Source of the DNA: Simplicispira suum
GTDB taxonomy: Bacteria > Pseudomonadota > Gammaproteobacteria > Burkholderiales > Burkholderiaceae_C
Length of the DNA stretch: 64,000 bases
Assembly: GCF_003008595.1 (NCBI RefSeq)
Contig: NZ_CP027669.1
Span: 1-64,000, forward strand
Direction: 5' to 3'
The notes beneath the pieces are model-generated. The model was not told the DNA's origin, did no database searches, and saw only the letters and a list, made by a program, of their open reading frames with translations. How positions within the stretch are numbered: the stretch's first letter is position 1; each line of letters starts with the position of its first letter. The translations under genes and the position numbers were made by a program. Below, in pieces: positions 19,056 through 29,268 of this stretch.

Positions 19056-21686
19056 ATGAATCTGACCCCTCCTCCCGCAGCCAGCACGCCGAACCTCCAG
19101 GCTCTGCGTGAAGCCTACCGCAGCGACAAGGCGGCCCTGGTCGCCACACTGCTTGCGCCGCTGCCTACCGTGCGCGGCATTCATGGCCTGCTGCGCCGGT
19201 TCAACCGGCTGGCCGATCGTTTGCTGCACACCCTGTGGAAGGCCAGCGCCCTGCCCCCTGGCCTGGCGCTGCTGGCGGTGGGCGGCTTTGGCCGTGGGCA
19301 ATTGCTGCCCTATTCGGATGTCGACGTCGTGGTGCTGCTGCCGGGCGGCTCGCACGCGGCGCTGGGAACCGATACGCGGGCACGCGTTGAAGACTTCATT
19401 CGCAACTGCTGGGACGCGGGGCTGGAGATCGGCTCCAGCGTGCGCTCGGTGCAGGAATGCCTGCAGGAAGCAGCCGATGACGTCACCGTGCAGACCTCGC
19501 TGCTGGAGGCGCGGCGCATCTGCGGCAGCGCCGCGCTGTTCGGCCGCTTTGAGCGGGAATTTCGCGCATCCATCGACCCGCGCGCCTTTCTGACCGCCAA
19601 AACGCTGGAGCTGCGCCAGCGCCACAACAAATACGAAAACACCGCTTACGCGCTGGAGCCCAACGCCAAGGAGTCGCCCGGCGGCCTGCGCGACCTGCAA
19701 ACCATCTTGTGGGTGGCCGACGCGGCCGGCCTGGGCCAGAGCTGGCGCGCGCTCGCAGCCAGCGGTCTGGCTACGGTGTATGAAATGCACCAACTCGAAC
19801 GCAACGAAGCCGTGCTGCTCTTGATTCGTGCACGCTTGCACGCCGTGGCCGGGCGGCGCGAAGACCGGCTGGTGTTCGATCTGCAAACCACCGTGGCCGA
19901 GGCGTTTGGCTACCGCAGCGCTTCCGAAGGCGGCTCGCACCTGCCCCTGCGCCCAAGCGAAACCCTGATGCGGCGCTATTACTGGGCCGCCAAGGCGGTC
20001 ACGCAGCTCACGCAGATCCTGCTGCTCGACATTGAAGACCGGCTCAATCCGCCGCAGACGCCACCGATTCCCATCGACGAGCGTTTTCTGGACAAGGGCG
20101 GAATGATCGAGGTGGCCAGCGACGATCTGTACCAGCGCGACCCGCACGCCATCCTGGAAACCTTCTTGCTGTTCCAATCTTCGTCGGCGCTGCAAAACCT
20201 CTCGGCGCGCACACTGCGGGCGCTGTACGCTGCGCGCAACGTGATGAACAGCGCGTTTCGCAACGACCCGGTGAACCGCGCGGCCTTCTTGCACATCCTG
20301 CAGCAGCCCTCCGGCATCACCCACGCCATGCGGCTGATGAACCAGACCTCGGTGCTGGGGCGCTACCTCTGGCCGTTTCGCCGCATCGTGGGACAAATGC
20401 AGCACGATTTGTTCCACGTTTACACGGTGGACCAGCACATCCTGATGGTGCTGCGCAATGCGCGGCGTTTCTTCATGGCCGAGCATGCGCACGAGTACCC
20501 GTTTTGCTCGCAACTCGCCGCTGGCTGGGACAAGCCCTGGGTGCTCTACATTGCCGCGCTGTTCCACGACATCGGCAAGGGGCGCGGCGGCGACCATTCG
20601 CAAATCGGCGCAGTGGCGGTGCGGCGCTTTTGCCGCCAGCACGCCGTGGACCGGCCAGACGCGCGTTTGATCGAATTTCTGGTGCGCGAGCACCTCACGA
20701 TGAGCCGCGTGGCGCAAAAAGAAGATCTGAGCGACCCGGATGTGATCACTGCCTTCGCGCGGCACGTGGGCAACGAGCGCTACCTCACCGCGCTCTACCT
20801 GCTCACCGTGGCCGACATTCGCGGCACCAGCCCCAAAGTGTGGAACGCGTGGAAAGGCAAATTGCTGGAAGACCTGTACCGGGCGACGCTGCGTGTGCTG
20901 GGTGGGCGCGCACCCGACGCCGCTGCCGAAGTCGAGGCCCGCAAGCGCGACGCCCTGGTGCTGCTGGCACTCAGTGCCCTGCCATTCGAAGCACACAAGG
21001 CACTTTGGGACACGCTGGACGTGGGCTATTTCATGCGCCACGAGGCCACCGACATCGCCTGGCACACACGCCACCTCTCGCGCCACGTCGGCAGCAGCCG
21101 CCCCGTTGTCAGCGCCCGCCAGTCGCCCGTGGGCGAAGGCTTGCAGGTCATGGTCTACACCGCCGACCGAAACGACTTGTTTGCCCGCATTTGCAGCTAC
21201 TTTGATCAAGCGGGCTTCAGTATTCTGGACGCGCGCATTCACACCACCCAGAACGGCTTTGCGCTTGACACCTTTCAGGTGGTCAGCGACAACCTGCCAG
21301 GGCACTACCGCGAGTTGACGCACCTGGTTGAAAGCGGCCTGATTCACGCGCTGCAGGACACCAACCCCCTGCCTGAGCCGAGGCGCAAGCGGGTTTCACG
21401 CCGGGTGCGCAACTTCCCCATGGCGCCGCGCGTGACCCTGCGCCCGGATGAAAAAGCCCAGCGCTGGCTGCTCGGCGTCTCGGCCAGCGACCGCGCCGGC
21501 CTGCTCTACTGCATTGCCCGGGTGCTGGCAAAGCACCAACTGAGCGTGCAACTGGCCAAGATCAGCACCCTGGGCGAGCGCGTGGAAGACACGTTTCTGG
21601 TGCAGGGGCCCGAACTGCAAAAGAATGCGGCGCAGATTCGCATCGAAACCGAGTTGCTGCAAGCGCTGGCCGGCGACGCCAGTTGA
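19056..21686 (+). CDS. glnD: Bifunctional PII uridylyltransferase / uridylyl-removing enzyme
   Basis: 876 aa with the standard order. The nucleotidyltransferase domain has [16 protein letters not shown] (metal Asp88 and Asp90). The HD phosphohydrolase domain has His504-Asp505 in [12 protein letters not shown]. Two C-terminal ACT domains begin near [15 protein letters not shown] and [16 protein letters not shown]. It senses glutamine and adds or removes UMP on Tyr51 of PII, so it controls nitrogen assimilation. A PII gene lies at 41043-41381. ATG 19056 is 45 bp past map, so cotranscription with map is likely. A repeat copy follows the stop. Confidence 0.97.
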   Translation: MNLTPPPAASTPNLQALREAYRSDKAALVATLLAPLPTVRGIHGLLRRFNRLADRLLHTLWKASALPPGLALLAVGGFGRGQLLPYSDVDVVVLLPGGSHAALGTDTRARVEDFIRNCWDAGLEIGSSVRSVQECLQEAADDVTVQTSLLEARRICGSAALFGRFEREFRASIDPRAFLTAKTLELRQRHNKYENTAYALEPNAKESPGGLRDLQTILWVADAAGLGQSWRALAASGLATVYEMHQLERNEAVLLLIRARLHAVAGRREDRLVFDLQTTVAEAFGYRSASEGGSHLPLRPSETLMRRYYWAAKAVTQLTQILLLDIEDRLNPPQTPPIPIDERFLDKGGMIEVASDDLYQRDPHAILETFLLFQSSSALQNLSARTLRALYAARNVMNSAFRNDPVNRAAFLHILQQPSGITHAMRLMNQTSVLGRYLWPFRRIVGQMQHDLFHVYTVDQHILMVLRNARRFFMAEHAHEYPFCSQLAAGWDKPWVLYIAALFHDIGKGRGGDHSQIGAVAVRRFCRQHAVDRPDARLIEFLVREHLTMSRVAQKEDLSDPDVITAFARHVGNERYLTALYLLTVADIRGTSPKVWNAWKGKLLEDLYRATLRVLGGRAPDAAAEVEARKRDALVLLALSALPFEAHKALWDTLDVGYFMRHEATDIAWHTRHLSRHVGSSRPVVSARQSPVGEGLQVMVYTADRNDLFARICSYFDQAGFSILDARIHTTQNGFALDTFQVVSDNLPGHYRELTHLVESGLIHALQDTNPLPEPRRKRVSRRVRNFPMAPRVTLRPDEKAQRWLLGVSASDRAGLLYCIARVLAKHQLSVQLAKISTLGERVEDTFLVQGPELQKNAAQIRIETELLQALAGDAS

Positions 21687-21689
21687 TTA

Positions 21690-21745
21690 CTACTCAAACA
21701 ATAGCTGCCTGCGTACACCCATAAAGCGCTAGAGCCATTTTTTAC
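21690..21745 (-). repeat. Dispersed ~55-bp repeat, copy 5
   Basis: Read on the minus strand: AAAAAATGGCTCTAGCGCTT, then GGCAGCTATTGTTTGAGTAG. It follows the glnD stop by four bases. Confidence 0.75.
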
Positions 21746-21874
21746 TAAAAATTCGTCCTGTTCGCCGAGGCTGCACGCCCGGCACTGGCGCTACCATGGC
21801 CTGACGCGCGCTGCGCCCGGCCTGCCAGCCGGAGCGCAGCACCAAGCCATCCCCCCTTTGCAAGGAGTCCTCGC

Positions 21875-22324
21875 ATGTTTCAGCATCTGCTTGTTCCCAC
21901 CGACGGCTCGGCCCTTTCACGCGACACCGCACTGCAGGCCGTACGGTTTGCCAAGTCCATCGACGCCAAGATCACCGCCTTTCACGCCATGCCCGAACTG
22001 CGGCTGCTGGCCAATCATCCTGGCCTGACCCCCGAAACGCGCAACAGCTTTGTGGAGCAGGCACGCGCGCATGCCGACGAACTGCTGGCCTTTGTCAAAG
22101 AGGCAGCGCAGGCCCAGAGCGTGGCGTGCCAGACCGTGATGGTCAGCAGCGACCATCCGCACGAAGCCATCCTGCGGGCGGCGCTCGACCGCGATTGCGA
22201 CCTGATCTTCATGGCATCGCACGGCCGGCGCGGCATCGAGGGCATGCTGGTGGGCAGCGAAACCCAGAAAGTACTGACCCACGGCAAGATTCCGGTGCTG
22301 GTCTGGCGCGGACAGACCGAGTGA
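21875..22324 (+). CDS. Universal stress protein UspA family
   Basis: 149 aa single-domain Usp. It starts MFQHLLVPTDGSALSRDTAL and ends with the ATP-binding loop region MASHGRRGIEGMLVGSETQK followed by HGKIPVLVWR. In the G-2x-G-9x-G(S/T) motif the first Gly is Ala (A-SH-G-nine residues-GS); the rest is intact, so nucleotide binding is plausible but not certain. Usp proteins are cytoplasmic and induced by stress or growth arrest; partners are unknown. It has its own leader (188 bp after glnD) and a clear ribosome binding site (CAAGGAGTCCTCGCATG). It converges on def. Confidence 0.93.
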   Translation: MFQHLLVPTDGSALSRDTALQAVRFAKSIDAKITAFHAMPELRLLANHPGLTPETRNSFVEQARAHADELLAFVKEAAQAQSVACQTVMVSSDHPHEAILRAALDRDCDLIFMASHGRRGIEGMLVGSETQKVLTHGKIPVLVWRGQTE

Positions 22325-22381
22325 GCGGCAGTTTGCCCGTCGGAGCCTGGAAGTGCTTCAGGCGCGCAAGCCCATGAAACT

Positions 22382-22432
22382 TAGGGCCTGTAAACGCTAT
22401 GCAAGGGGATCACGTAGTGTTAACAGGCCCTA
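22382..22432. repeat. Inverted repeat at the usp/def junction
   Basis: Arms TAGGGCCTGT (22382-22391) and ACAGGCCCTA (22423-22432), with further imperfect pairing inward. There is no T tract, so it is not a classical terminator. The right arm contains the TAG stop of def, so it may be a small mobile or palindromic element that landed at the gene end. Confidence 0.6.
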
Positions 22433-22969
22433 GTCGTCCGCATCGGGCGCCAAGTCTGGAAACAGCACCTCAGTAAAGCCGAACTGCGAAAAATCCACCA
22501 TCCGCATGGGATACAGCATGCCGGCCAGGTGATCGCATTCGTGCTGCACAACGCGCGCGTGAAAGCCCTCCACGCTGCGATCGATCGGCTCTCCCTCGAT
22601 GTCCACACCCTGGTAGCGCACACGCTGCCATCGCGGTACCCAGCCTCGCAGACCCGGCACGGACAGGCAGCCTTCCCAATCGCTCTCTTGCTCGGCGTCC
22701 AGAGGTGTCACCACAGGATTGATCAGCACGGTGGGTGGAACCACGGGCCGGCCTGGGTAACGCGGATTGGACTCATTCGAGCCAAAGATCACCACCTGCA
22801 GGTCCACGCCGATCTGCGGCGCGGCCAGACCGGCACCCCGTGCCGCAAGCATGCTGTCCTGCATGTCGGCCACCAGAGCGCGCAAGTCCTTGGTGCCGAA
22901 TGCGGTTACCGGACGCGAGACGCGCAGCAGTCGCGGATCGCCCATTTTGAGAATGCTCTGGATGCCCAC
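22430..22969 (-). CDS. def: Peptide deformylase
   Basis: 179 aa with all three family motifs: [11 protein letters not shown] (GxGxAAxQ), EGCLSVPG (with the metal Cys) and HECDHLAG (HExxH-type ligands). It removes the formyl group from nascent peptides before Met aminopeptidase acts. The frame is open far upstream, but a GTG at 22969 ([17 protein letters not shown]) aligns with the E. coli start and has GGGGATTTCAC upstream as ribosome binding site. It is divergent from the DUF454 gene. Its stop codon lies in an inverted repeat. Confidence 0.94.
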   Translation of the reverse strand: MGIQSILKMGDPRLLRVSRPVTAFGTKDLRALVADMQDSMLAARGAGLAAPQIGVDLQVVIFGSNESNPRYPGRPVVPPTVLINPVVTPLDAEQESDWEGCLSVPGLRGWVPRWQRVRYQGVDIEGEPIDRSVEGFHARVVQHECDHLAGMLYPMRMVDFSQFGFTEVLFPDLAPDADD

Positions 22970-23065
22970 GTGAAATCCCCTTTTGTTTTGCCGCACTGTC
23001 CGAAGGGCCAGCAGCCATGGCGCGAGAATAGCGCTCTCTGGTCGCCGCGCCGGCGCTCTACCGAC

Positions 23066-23509
23066 ATGCCCGAAGACACGTCCATTCCGCCCAGCATTCC
23101 AACGGGTATTCCACCACCACCCAGCCTCTCGCCGGTACCGCGCGCGGTGCGCTGGCTGTTGCACGCATTTGCGGTGCTGTGTCTGGCGCTCGGCGTGCTC
23201 GGCATTTTTCTGCCGGGGCTTCCCACCACCGTCTTCATCCTCATGGCCGCCTGGGCGGCGGCACGCAGTTCGCCGCGGCTGCATGAATGGCTGTGGTACC
23301 ACCGTTTTTTTGGACCCATGCTGCGCGACTGGGCGCGCGGTGGCTGGGTCAGCCGCCGGGCCAAGTGGAATGCCAGCTTTGTGATGGCGCTGTGCGCGGT
23401 GGTGCTGTTTCTGACGGTTCAAAAATTATGGATACCTATCCTGGCAAGCACCAATATGGCGGTGGTGCTGACCTGGCTGTGGTTCCGGCCAGAGCCTCCG
23501 CAGGCGTGA
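23066..23509 (+). CDS. DUF454 (YbaN-type) inner membrane protein
   Basis: 147 aa. After a Pro-rich N-terminus ([13 protein letters not shown]) it carries the DUF454 core: [20 protein letters not shown], a [14 protein letters not shown] stretch, and [15 protein letters not shown]. Three or four membrane helices are expected. The family is common but functionally uncharacterised. ATG 23066 is the first plausible start; the frame is open upstream only across def. It is followed after about 47 bp by tRNA-Asn. Confidence 0.88.
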   Translation: MPEDTSIPPSIPTGIPPPPSLSPVPRAVRWLLHAFAVLCLALGVLGIFLPGLPTTVFILMAAWAAARSSPRLHEWLWYHRFFGPMLRDWARGGWVSRRAKWNASFVMALCAVVLFLTVQKLWIPILASTNMAVVLTWLWFRPEPPQA

Positions 23510-23556
23510 CAAGTTCCAGGGAACGCCCATTTCCTTGTATATAATCTAAGGCTTGT

Positions 23557-23632
23557 TCCTCGATAGCTCAGTTGGTAGAGCGCCGGACTGTTAATCCGTA
23601 GGTCCCTGGTTCGAGCCCAGGTCGAGGAGCCA
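23557..23632 (+). tRNA. tRNA-Asn (GUU), copy 1
   Basis: 76-nt cloverleaf: acceptor TCCTCGA/TCGAGGA, discriminator G, encoded CCA, anticodon loop CTGTTAA (anticodon GTT), T-loop TTCGAGC. A -10-like TATAAT is at 23540-23545; no good -35 is visible. Confidence 0.97.
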
Positions 23633-23645
23633 GAATATTTCATTG

Positions 23646-23673
23646 AGCCCTGCGTGTGCAAGCGGGGCTTTTT
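23646..23673 (+). terminator. Weak hairpin and T run between the tRNA-Asn copies
   Basis: A five-base stem AGCCC/GGGCT with a long loop, followed by TTTTT. It may end transcription of copy 1, or act as a processing site if the two tRNAs are cotranscribed. Confidence 0.5.
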
Positions 23674-23685
23674 CATGCCGATTTT

Positions 23686-23761
23686 TCCTCGATAGCTCAG
23701 TTGGTAGAGCGCCGGACTGTTAATCCGTAGGTCCCTGGTTCGAGCCCAGGTCGAGGAGCCA
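23686..23761 (+). tRNA. tRNA-Asn (GUU), copy 2
   Basis: Identical over all 76 bases to the copy at 23557, 53 bp downstream. This is a recent tandem duplication or a pair kept identical by gene conversion. Confidence 0.97.
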
Positions 23762-23766
23762 AGCTC

Positions 23767-24717
23767 TCACCGAGTATCGTCGCCAGCGGCCGCATTGCGC
23801 TCTGGGTCGACCGCCCACGGCGCATCGGCAAAGTGCTGCACCAAGAATGCCATCAGCGCCTGCACGCGAGCAGGCCTGGCGCGGCCCGGCGAGGTCACGA
23901 TGTACAGCGCAATCGTTGGCGCTGCCCAGTCTTCCATCACGGCCTCGATTCGGCCAGCGCGCAGATCTTCCCAAGCCAGGAATTCGGGCTGCATGGCCAA
24001 GCCCAGGCCGGCACGCAGCGCGGGCATCAAGGCTTCGGCATTGTTGACCTGCAGTATGTCTGGCACCACCTGCGCAAAATCGCCTTGCTTGTGGTGATGA
24101 AACCGCCACGCCTCCCCGCCCCGAGCGTGCGTGTATCGCAGCGCGCGGTGCGCAACAAGATCGCGCGGATGGGTCGGATGCCCGTATTGCTCCAAATAGG
24201 CCGGCGCGCCCACCAGCAGGATGCGTACGGTGCACAGGCGGCGCGCCAGCAGGCTTGAATCGGGCAGTGCGGAGATGCGCAGCGCCACGTCAAAGCCCTG
24301 CGCCACCAGGTCGGTCATCGCGTCGCTGAAATTGACCTCGAGCGTCACCTCGGGATGGCGCTGCATGAACAGCGGCAGCGCCGGTCCCAGGTGCGATACG
24401 CCAAACGACATGGGTGCCGTGACGCGAATGGTGCCGCGCAGGCTCTTGGACTGCTCGCTTACCTCGGCCTCCACCGCCTCGCCTTCGCTAAGGATGCGCG
24501 CAGCGCGCACAAGCGAAGCCTCTCCGCTCGCAGTGAGCGACATCTTGCGCGAGGTGCGGTGAAAGAGCGTGATGCGCAGCCTCCCTTCAAGCCGGGTAAT
24601 GGCCTTGGAGACGGTCGACTGGGACATGGAGAGGTCGGCCGCTGCCTTGGCAAAGGAGCCGGTCTCAGCCACCTTGGCGAACACCGCCCACGCCTCAAGG
24701 TCGGGTAGCTTGCTCAT
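23767..24717 (-). CDS. LysR family transcriptional regulator
   Basis: 316 aa. N-terminal winged helix-turn-helix (about residues 5-65: AVFAKVAETGSFAKAA, then LSMSQSTVSKAITRLE). A LysR substrate-binding domain (about 90-295) follows. It is divergent from the pirin gene with 117 bp between the starts, the usual arrangement for a LysR protein controlling its neighbour and itself. The effector cannot be told from the sequence. It converges on tRNA-Asn copy 2 with only five bases between. Confidence 0.93.
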   Translation of the reverse strand: MSKLPDLEAWAVFAKVAETGSFAKAAADLSMSQSTVSKAITRLEGRLRITLFHRTSRKMSLTASGEASLVRAARILSEGEAVEAEVSEQSKSLRGTIRVTAPMSFGVSHLGPALPLFMQRHPEVTLEVNFSDAMTDLVAQGFDVALRISALPDSSLLARRLCTVRILLVGAPAYLEQYGHPTHPRDLVAHRALRYTHARGGEAWRFHHHKQGDFAQVVPDILQVNNAEALMPALRAGLGLAMQPEFLAWEDLRAGRIEAVMEDWAAPTIALYIVTSPGRARPARVQALMAFLVQHFADAPWAVDPERNAAAGDDTR

Positions 24718-24834
24718 ATCGATCTAAAGCTCATGCATTTTTTGGAATGAATGGTTTTCCATGTTTTCTATTCTCTTGTTGATCCCCGAATATTACAGTT
24801 CTCTTATCGCAACCCGAAACGCAGGAGAAACACC

Positions 24835-25536
24835 ATGATCGAACGCCGTCCCTTTGCCGAACTCGGTGGTGCCAATCACGGCTGGCTCGATGCCAAGCAC
24901 CATTTTTCTTTTGCTGGCTACCACGATGCCGCGCGCATGGGTTGGGGCGCCTTGCGGGTCTGGAACGACGACACCATCGCCCCCGGCACCGGCTTCCCGC
25001 CGCATGCCCATGCCGACATGGAAATCATCACCTATGTCCGCGAGGGCGCCATCACCCACCAGGACAACCTGGGCAACAAGGGCCGCACCGAAGCGGGTGA
25101 CGTGCAAGTGATGAGCGCCGGCAGCGGCGTGCGCCACTCGGAATACAACCATGAGTCGGTGACGACCAAGATTTTCCAGATATGGATCATCCCGGATCGC
25201 CGGGGCCAGCCGCCATCGTGGGGTGCAAAGCCTTTCCCCAAGAGCGATCGCTCGGGTCAATTCGTGGCTTTGGCCAGCGGCATGCCGGGTGATGAGGACG
25301 CGCTGCCGATCCGAACCAACGCCCGAGTGTCAGGCGCCACGCTGAAAGCGGGCGAATCTGCCGAGTACCGTTTGGGCACGGACCGCCGCGGCTACCTGGT
25401 GACGGCCAGCGGCGAGGCCGAGATCGACGGCGTGCATCTGGATGCCCGCGACGGCGCCGCCATCAGCGACGTGGAGACGTTCCGTGTCACCGCCAAGTCG
25501 GATGCCGAACTGGTGCTTGTGGATTCCGCTCCGTAG
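24835..25536 (+). CDS. Pirin family protein (YhhW-type bicupin)
   Basis: 233 aa. N-terminal cupin with the pirin metal ligands in FPPHAHADMEIITYV and in GSGVRHSEYNH. A second, degenerate cupin makes up the C-terminal half. Bacterial members of this type bind one metal; some are quercetin 2,3-dioxygenases and others are redox-sensitive regulators. ATG 24835 (MIERRPFAELG) has a strong ribosome binding site (GCAGGAGAAACACC); the frame is open upstream but without one. It is divergent from the LysR gene, which is its likely regulator. Confidence 0.92.
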   Translation: MIERRPFAELGGANHGWLDAKHHFSFAGYHDAARMGWGALRVWNDDTIAPGTGFPPHAHADMEIITYVREGAITHQDNLGNKGRTEAGDVQVMSAGSGVRHSEYNHESVTTKIFQIWIIPDRRGQPPSWGAKPFPKSDRSGQFVALASGMPGDEDALPIRTNARVSGATLKAGESAEYRLGTDRRGYLVTASGEAEIDGVHLDARDGAAISDVETFRVTAKSDAELVLVDSAP

Positions 25537-25648
25537 TGCGCTGCCTGCGGCCTGGGTCCCGGTGAATGGATTCCCCGCGCACTTGCGGGGGAAACCGCCA
25601 ATCTTGCGGCGGGTCGCGATTACCATGGAGCATCCCCACTGACCACCG

Positions 25649-26404
25649 GTGCACGTGAATCTTCCCTGGCTGGCATCCACCGACCCATTTCCCCCGGTAT
25701 CGACTGCCTGGGATGAATTCTCGCCCGCTCCCGGTTTGCTGGCGGTCGGCGGTTCTCTATCGGTCGAGCGCCTCCAGGCAGCGTATCGTTCGGGCATTTT
25801 CCCGTGGTACTCCGAAGGCCAACCCATCCTGTGGTGGTCTCCGAATCCGCGCATGGTCCTGGAGGTGGCGCAGTTTCGCGTGCATCGTTCACTGCGCCAA
25901 GCCTTGCAAAAATTTCGCCACGATGCCCGTTGCGAGATTCGCATCGACCACGATTTTGCCGGGGTGATCCAGGCCTGCGCCCAGGCCCCGCGCGCCGGAC
26001 AGCCCGGTACCTGGATCGGGCCGGACATGGTGCAGGCCTACATCCGCCTGCACCAGGCCGGCAATGCCCACAGTGTGGAAACCTGGGTCGGCGCAGAGCG
26101 CGTGGGCGGTCTGTATTGCGTTGCCATTGGGCGCGCGGTCTTTGGCGAGTCAATGTTCTCCCATGTGCCCGACGCTTCGAAGATCGCGCTGGCCGCGCTG
26201 GTGGCGCTGTGCCGCAGAGGAGGTGTCCACGCGATCGATTGCCAGCAGAACACCGCCCATCTGGCGCGTCTCGGGGCGCGCGAAGTGCCGCGCGCGCAGT
26301 TCACCGCACAGGTGGCGCAGGCTTGCCAACTGGCACCGTTGGTTTGGCAATTCGAGCCTCTATACTGGAGCGAACTGTTGCCCTTTGCGCCCACCGACGC
26401 ATGA
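25649..26404 (+). CDS. aat: Leucyl/phenylalanyl-tRNA-protein transferase
   Basis: 251 aa. Landmarks are the [22 protein letters not shown] region, [20 protein letters not shown] and PRMVL near the N-terminus, and [19 protein letters not shown] in the middle, then [20 protein letters not shown]. The enzyme adds Leu or Phe to proteins with N-terminal Lys or Arg and so marks them for ClpS/ClpAP (N-end rule). The start is GTG 25649 (a second GTG lies two codons on). The stop overlaps the bpt ATG by four bases, a coupled N-degron pair. Confidence 0.96.
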   Translation: MHVNLPWLASTDPFPPVSTAWDEFSPAPGLLAVGGSLSVERLQAAYRSGIFPWYSEGQPILWWSPNPRMVLEVAQFRVHRSLRQALQKFRHDARCEIRIDHDFAGVIQACAQAPRAGQPGTWIGPDMVQAYIRLHQAGNAHSVETWVGAERVGGLYCVAIGRAVFGESMFSHVPDASKIALAALVALCRRGGVHAIDCQQNTAHLARLGAREVPRAQFTAQVAQACQLAPLVWQFEPLYWSELLPFAPTDA

Positions 26405-27150
26405 CGCACCTTAACGAGCTTCCGTTCCAGACCCTGCAGTTCTACGCCACTGCTCCCTACGCGTGCAGCTACCTGCCGGGTCGCCAGGCTCGTTCGCAGG
26501 TGGCAACCCCTAGTCATCTGGTGCGCAGCGACAGTTATTCGGCACTGGTCGCACAGGGATTTCGACGCAGCGGCATGTTCACCTACCGCCCCTATTGCGA
26601 CAGTTGCCGTGCCTGCATTGCCTTGCGGGTATTGGTAGAGTCTTTCAAACCCAACCGAAGCCAGCGCCGCGCACAAGCTCGGCACGCCGACCTTCAGGCC
26701 CGTGTGCTGCGTCCGAGCTTCAGCGCCGAGCACTACCAGCTGTATCTGCGCTATCAGACAGGTCGCCACAGCGGCGGCGGCATGGACCATGACAGCGTGG
26801 ACCAGTACACGCAGTTCTTGCTGCAAAGCCGCGTCAATTCACGCTTGGTGGAGTTTCGCGAGCCAGGCAATGCACAAACCCCGGGCTGCCTGCGGATGGT
26901 GGCGATTCTTGACGTGCTCGACGACGGCCTCTCGGCGGTCTATACCTTCTACGATCCGCTGCCGGGCAACCATTTTGGAACCTACGCTGTGTTGTGGCAG
27001 ATTGAGCAAGCGCGCGCCCTCGGACTCTCGCATCTCTACCTGGGCTATTGGATCGAGCAAAGCAAAAAGATGCGCTACAAGGCGCGTTTTGTCCCACACG
27101 AGATTTTGGTCGACGAACAGTGGCAGCGAGTGGAGCACCGGCCTGACTGA
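26401..27150 (+). CDS. bpt: Aspartate/glutamate leucyltransferase
   Basis: 249 aa Bpt/ATE-like enzyme. The N-terminal Cys-rich motif is [18 protein letters not shown] and [18 protein letters not shown]. The C-terminal GNAT-like part contains [18 protein letters not shown], then [18 protein letters not shown]. It adds Leu to N-terminal Asp or Glu, creating an N-degron. The start overlaps the aat stop (ATGA). Together with aat it forms the full bacterial N-end rule transferase set. Confidence 0.96.
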   Translation: MTHLNELPFQTLQFYATAPYACSYLPGRQARSQVATPSHLVRSDSYSALVAQGFRRSGMFTYRPYCDSCRACIALRVLVESFKPNRSQRRAQARHADLQARVLRPSFSAEHYQLYLRYQTGRHSGGGMDHDSVDQYTQFLLQSRVNSRLVEFREPGNAQTPGCLRMVAILDVLDDGLSAVYTFYDPLPGNHFGTYAVLWQIEQARALGLSHLYLGYWIEQSKKMRYKARFVPHEILVDEQWQRVEHRPD

Positions 27151-27209
27151 TCTGCAGGATTCCATTTCACGAAGTAAAATGGCATGCCGCACTGCGGAGC
27201 AAAGTTGCC

Positions 27210-28031
27210 ATGAAAAAACACCCGGATTTTCCACCCGCCAAACCGAGCGTCCAGGTATTGGAGCGGATGTTTGCCATCATGGATGTACTCGCCTCCCGCG
27301 CAGACCCCGTCTCACTCAAGGACGTGAGCGAGCGCACTGGCCTGCATCCGTCCACTGCACATCGCATACTCAATGACCTGACCATCGGTCGCTTTGTGGA
27401 TCGACCAGAGGCCGGAAGTTACCGACTCGGTATGCGCTTGTTGGAGCTGGGCAATGTGGTCAAGGGGCGGCTGAGCGTGCGAGACGCCGCCCTCGCACCC
27501 ATGCGCGAATTGCACCGACTGACGCAGCAGCCCGTGAACCTGAGCATGCGCCAGGGCGACGAAATCATCTATGTCGAGCGCGCATTCAGCGAACGTTCCG
27601 GCATGCAGGTGGTGCGTGCCATAGGGGGGCGCGCACCGCTGCACCTGACATCGACCGGAAAACTGTTCCTGGCTGCCGAAGAAGCTTCACGCGTACGCGC
27701 CTACGCGACGCGCACCGGCCTCTCAGGACACACACGCAACAGCCTGACGCGGCTGGCAGACCTGGAACGCGAACTGGCTCAGGCACGTGAAAGCGGCGTC
27801 GCACACGACAACGAAGAACTGGAACTCGGGGTGCGTTGCATGGCTGCGGGCATTCACGACGACCAAGGAAAACTTGTGGCCGGACTGTCCATCTCAGCGC
27901 CCGCTGACCGGCTGGACAACGCCTGGTTGGCCAAACTGCAGGCCACGGTGCGCGCCATTTCTGCCGCCTTGGGCTACCTCGGTGAGGACGACGCCTTGCA
28001 CGCCGGATCGGTGGGTCTGCCGCTGCGCTGA
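27210..28031 (+). CDS. IclR family transcriptional regulator
   Basis: 273 aa. N-terminal winged helix-turn-helix (SVQVLERMFAIMDVLA, then SERTGLHPSTAHRILNDL) and a C-terminal effector domain (about residues 95-260) with YVERAFSERSGMQVV, LHLTSTGKLFLA and GVRCMAAGIHDDQGK. Members control small-carbon or aromatic catabolism, but no such genes are adjacent, so the target is not predicted. ATG 27210 follows bpt by 59 bp. It converges on the D-Ala-D-Ala endopeptidase gene. Confidence 0.94.
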   Translation: MKKHPDFPPAKPSVQVLERMFAIMDVLASRADPVSLKDVSERTGLHPSTAHRILNDLTIGRFVDRPEAGSYRLGMRLLELGNVVKGRLSVRDAALAPMRELHRLTQQPVNLSMRQGDEIIYVERAFSERSGMQVVRAIGGRAPLHLTSTGKLFLAAEEASRVRAYATRTGLSGHTRNSLTRLADLERELAQARESGVAHDNEELELGVRCMAAGIHDDQGKLVAGLSISAPADRLDNAWLAKLQATVRAISAALGYLGEDDALHAGSVGLPLR

Positions 28032-28059
28032 CGCAGCTTGTCTGGCCGAAGCTTCCGCG

Positions 28060-29148
28060 TCAGCCCTTGATGGCTTGCGCATGGTGGGCGCCAGAGGCCA
28101 GGCCAGCGCTCGACTCCACCCAGTTGCGCACCCGCTCGGCATCGGCAATGCGGCTGAGTTTGCCCGCAGAGTCGAGAAACACCATGATGAGCTTGCGCCC
28201 GGAGATTTCTGCCTGCATCACGAGGCATCGCCCGGCTTCCGAAATATAGCCCGTCTTCTGCAGACCAATATCCCAGTCGGGACTCTTCACGAGGCGATTG
28301 GTGTTTCGGTACTGCAGCGTGCGGCGACCCACTGCCACTTCATAGCCCGGAGACGTGGTGAATTCACGCAGCACGGGGTCGGTGTGAGCCACGTTGACCA
28401 GCGCGGCAAGATCCCGTGCGCTGGACTGGTTTTGGCTCGACAGCCCGGTGGGCTCCACATACCGGGTATCGCTCATTCCGAGCAACCGGGCTTTGATATT
28501 CATTTGCGTCACGAAAGCGGACAGTCCACCGGGGTAGGTTCTTCCCAGCGCATGGGCTGCACGGTTTTCGCTGGACATGAGCGCCAGATGCAGCATCTCG
28601 CGGCGGCTCAGGGTCGTGCCCACAGCCAGCCGCGAACGGCTGTTCTTCTCAGTGTCTATGTCGTCCTCGGTAATGGTGATCGGCTCGTCCATTGGAAGAT
28701 GGGCTTGGCTGATGATGAGGCCGGTCATCAGCTTGGTCAGCGAGGCAATCGGCAGAACAGCGTGGTCGTTCTTGCTGAGCAGCACTTCATTCGTGTCCTG
28801 GTCAATCACGAGTGCCACGCTCGACTTGAGGTCAAGCAGATCGTCGCTGGAATGCAAGCCAGCAAGTTCGCCAAAAGACGGTTTCGCTCGCACCACTGCT
28901 GCGGCAATCACCGGCTTGCGCGCCGAAGCCGAGACTTTGCGTGTACTCCTTGTCTTGGTGCTTTGCTTGCGAAGCGTTACCTTGGACGCGACCGGTGCGC
29001 GCTTGGCGACGGACACTGTTTTCTTCGAAGATGTGTGTTTTCGCTGCGCTGCATCTGCGGCAGGCGCTGCCAGCGCCGCACCTAAAACCACTACCGAAAA
29101 AAGCTTCAAAAATGGAGAAAAAGCAGCGTGCAGGCGTCGAAAGGTCAC
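28060..29148 (-). CDS. pbpG: D-alanyl-D-alanine endopeptidase (PbpG type, S11 family)
   Basis: About 362 aa. A signal anchor (about residues 8-32: FLKLFSVVVLGAALAAPAA) is followed by a Lys/Ser/Thr-rich basic linker (about 35-80) and the S11 peptidase domain. The catalytic motifs are all present: SLTK (SxxK), SEN in MSSENRAAHALG (SxN) and KTG in LQKTGYIS. It cuts cross-links in peptidoglycan in the periplasm. I chose GTG 29148 because GGAGA lies seven bases upstream; the frame extends to 29205. The long basic linker is unusual and could bind the wall or nucleic acid-like polyanions. Confidence 0.92.
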   Translation of the reverse strand: MTFRRLHAAFSPFLKLFSVVVLGAALAAPAADAAQRKHTSSKKTVSVAKRAPVASKVTLRKQSTKTRSTRKVSASARKPVIAAAVVRAKPSFGELAGLHSSDDLLDLKSSVALVIDQDTNEVLLSKNDHAVLPIASLTKLMTGLIISQAHLPMDEPITITEDDIDTEKNSRSRLAVGTTLSRREMLHLALMSSENRAAHALGRTYPGGLSAFVTQMNIKARLLGMSDTRYVEPTGLSSQNQSSARDLAALVNVAHTDPVLREFTTSPGYEVAVGRRTLQYRNTNRLVKSPDWDIGLQKTGYISEAGRCLVMQAEISGRKLIMVFLDSAGKLSRIADAERVRNWVESSAGLASGAHHAQAIKG

Positions 29149-29192
29149 GACATGTCTCCAAATAGCAACAAACGTGTGCCAGTGTACAGAAT

Positions 29193-29227
29193 AAAAAAAA
29201 GACACGCAAGATCAATATCTTGCGTGT
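29193..29227 (-). terminator. Rho-independent terminator after leuA
   Basis: Perfect 11-bp stem (ACACGCAAGAT/ATCTTGCGTGT) with a four-base loop, followed on the minus strand by eight T (A run 29193-29200). It closes the ilv/leu block. Confidence 0.93.
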
Positions 29228-29268
29228 TGTTTTGAAGAATCTGCGTGAGATCAATACGCAGGGCTTGC

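Noticed and set aside
18126..21347. A 1073-codon open frame antisense to map and glnD
   Set aside because: Both sense genes have full catalytic motifs; the antisense product is compositional noise.
25565..25620. Hairpin (TTCCCCGC...GCGGGGGAA) between the pirin gene and aat as terminator
   Set aside because: The stem is good but imperfect and there is no T tract; insufficient to call.
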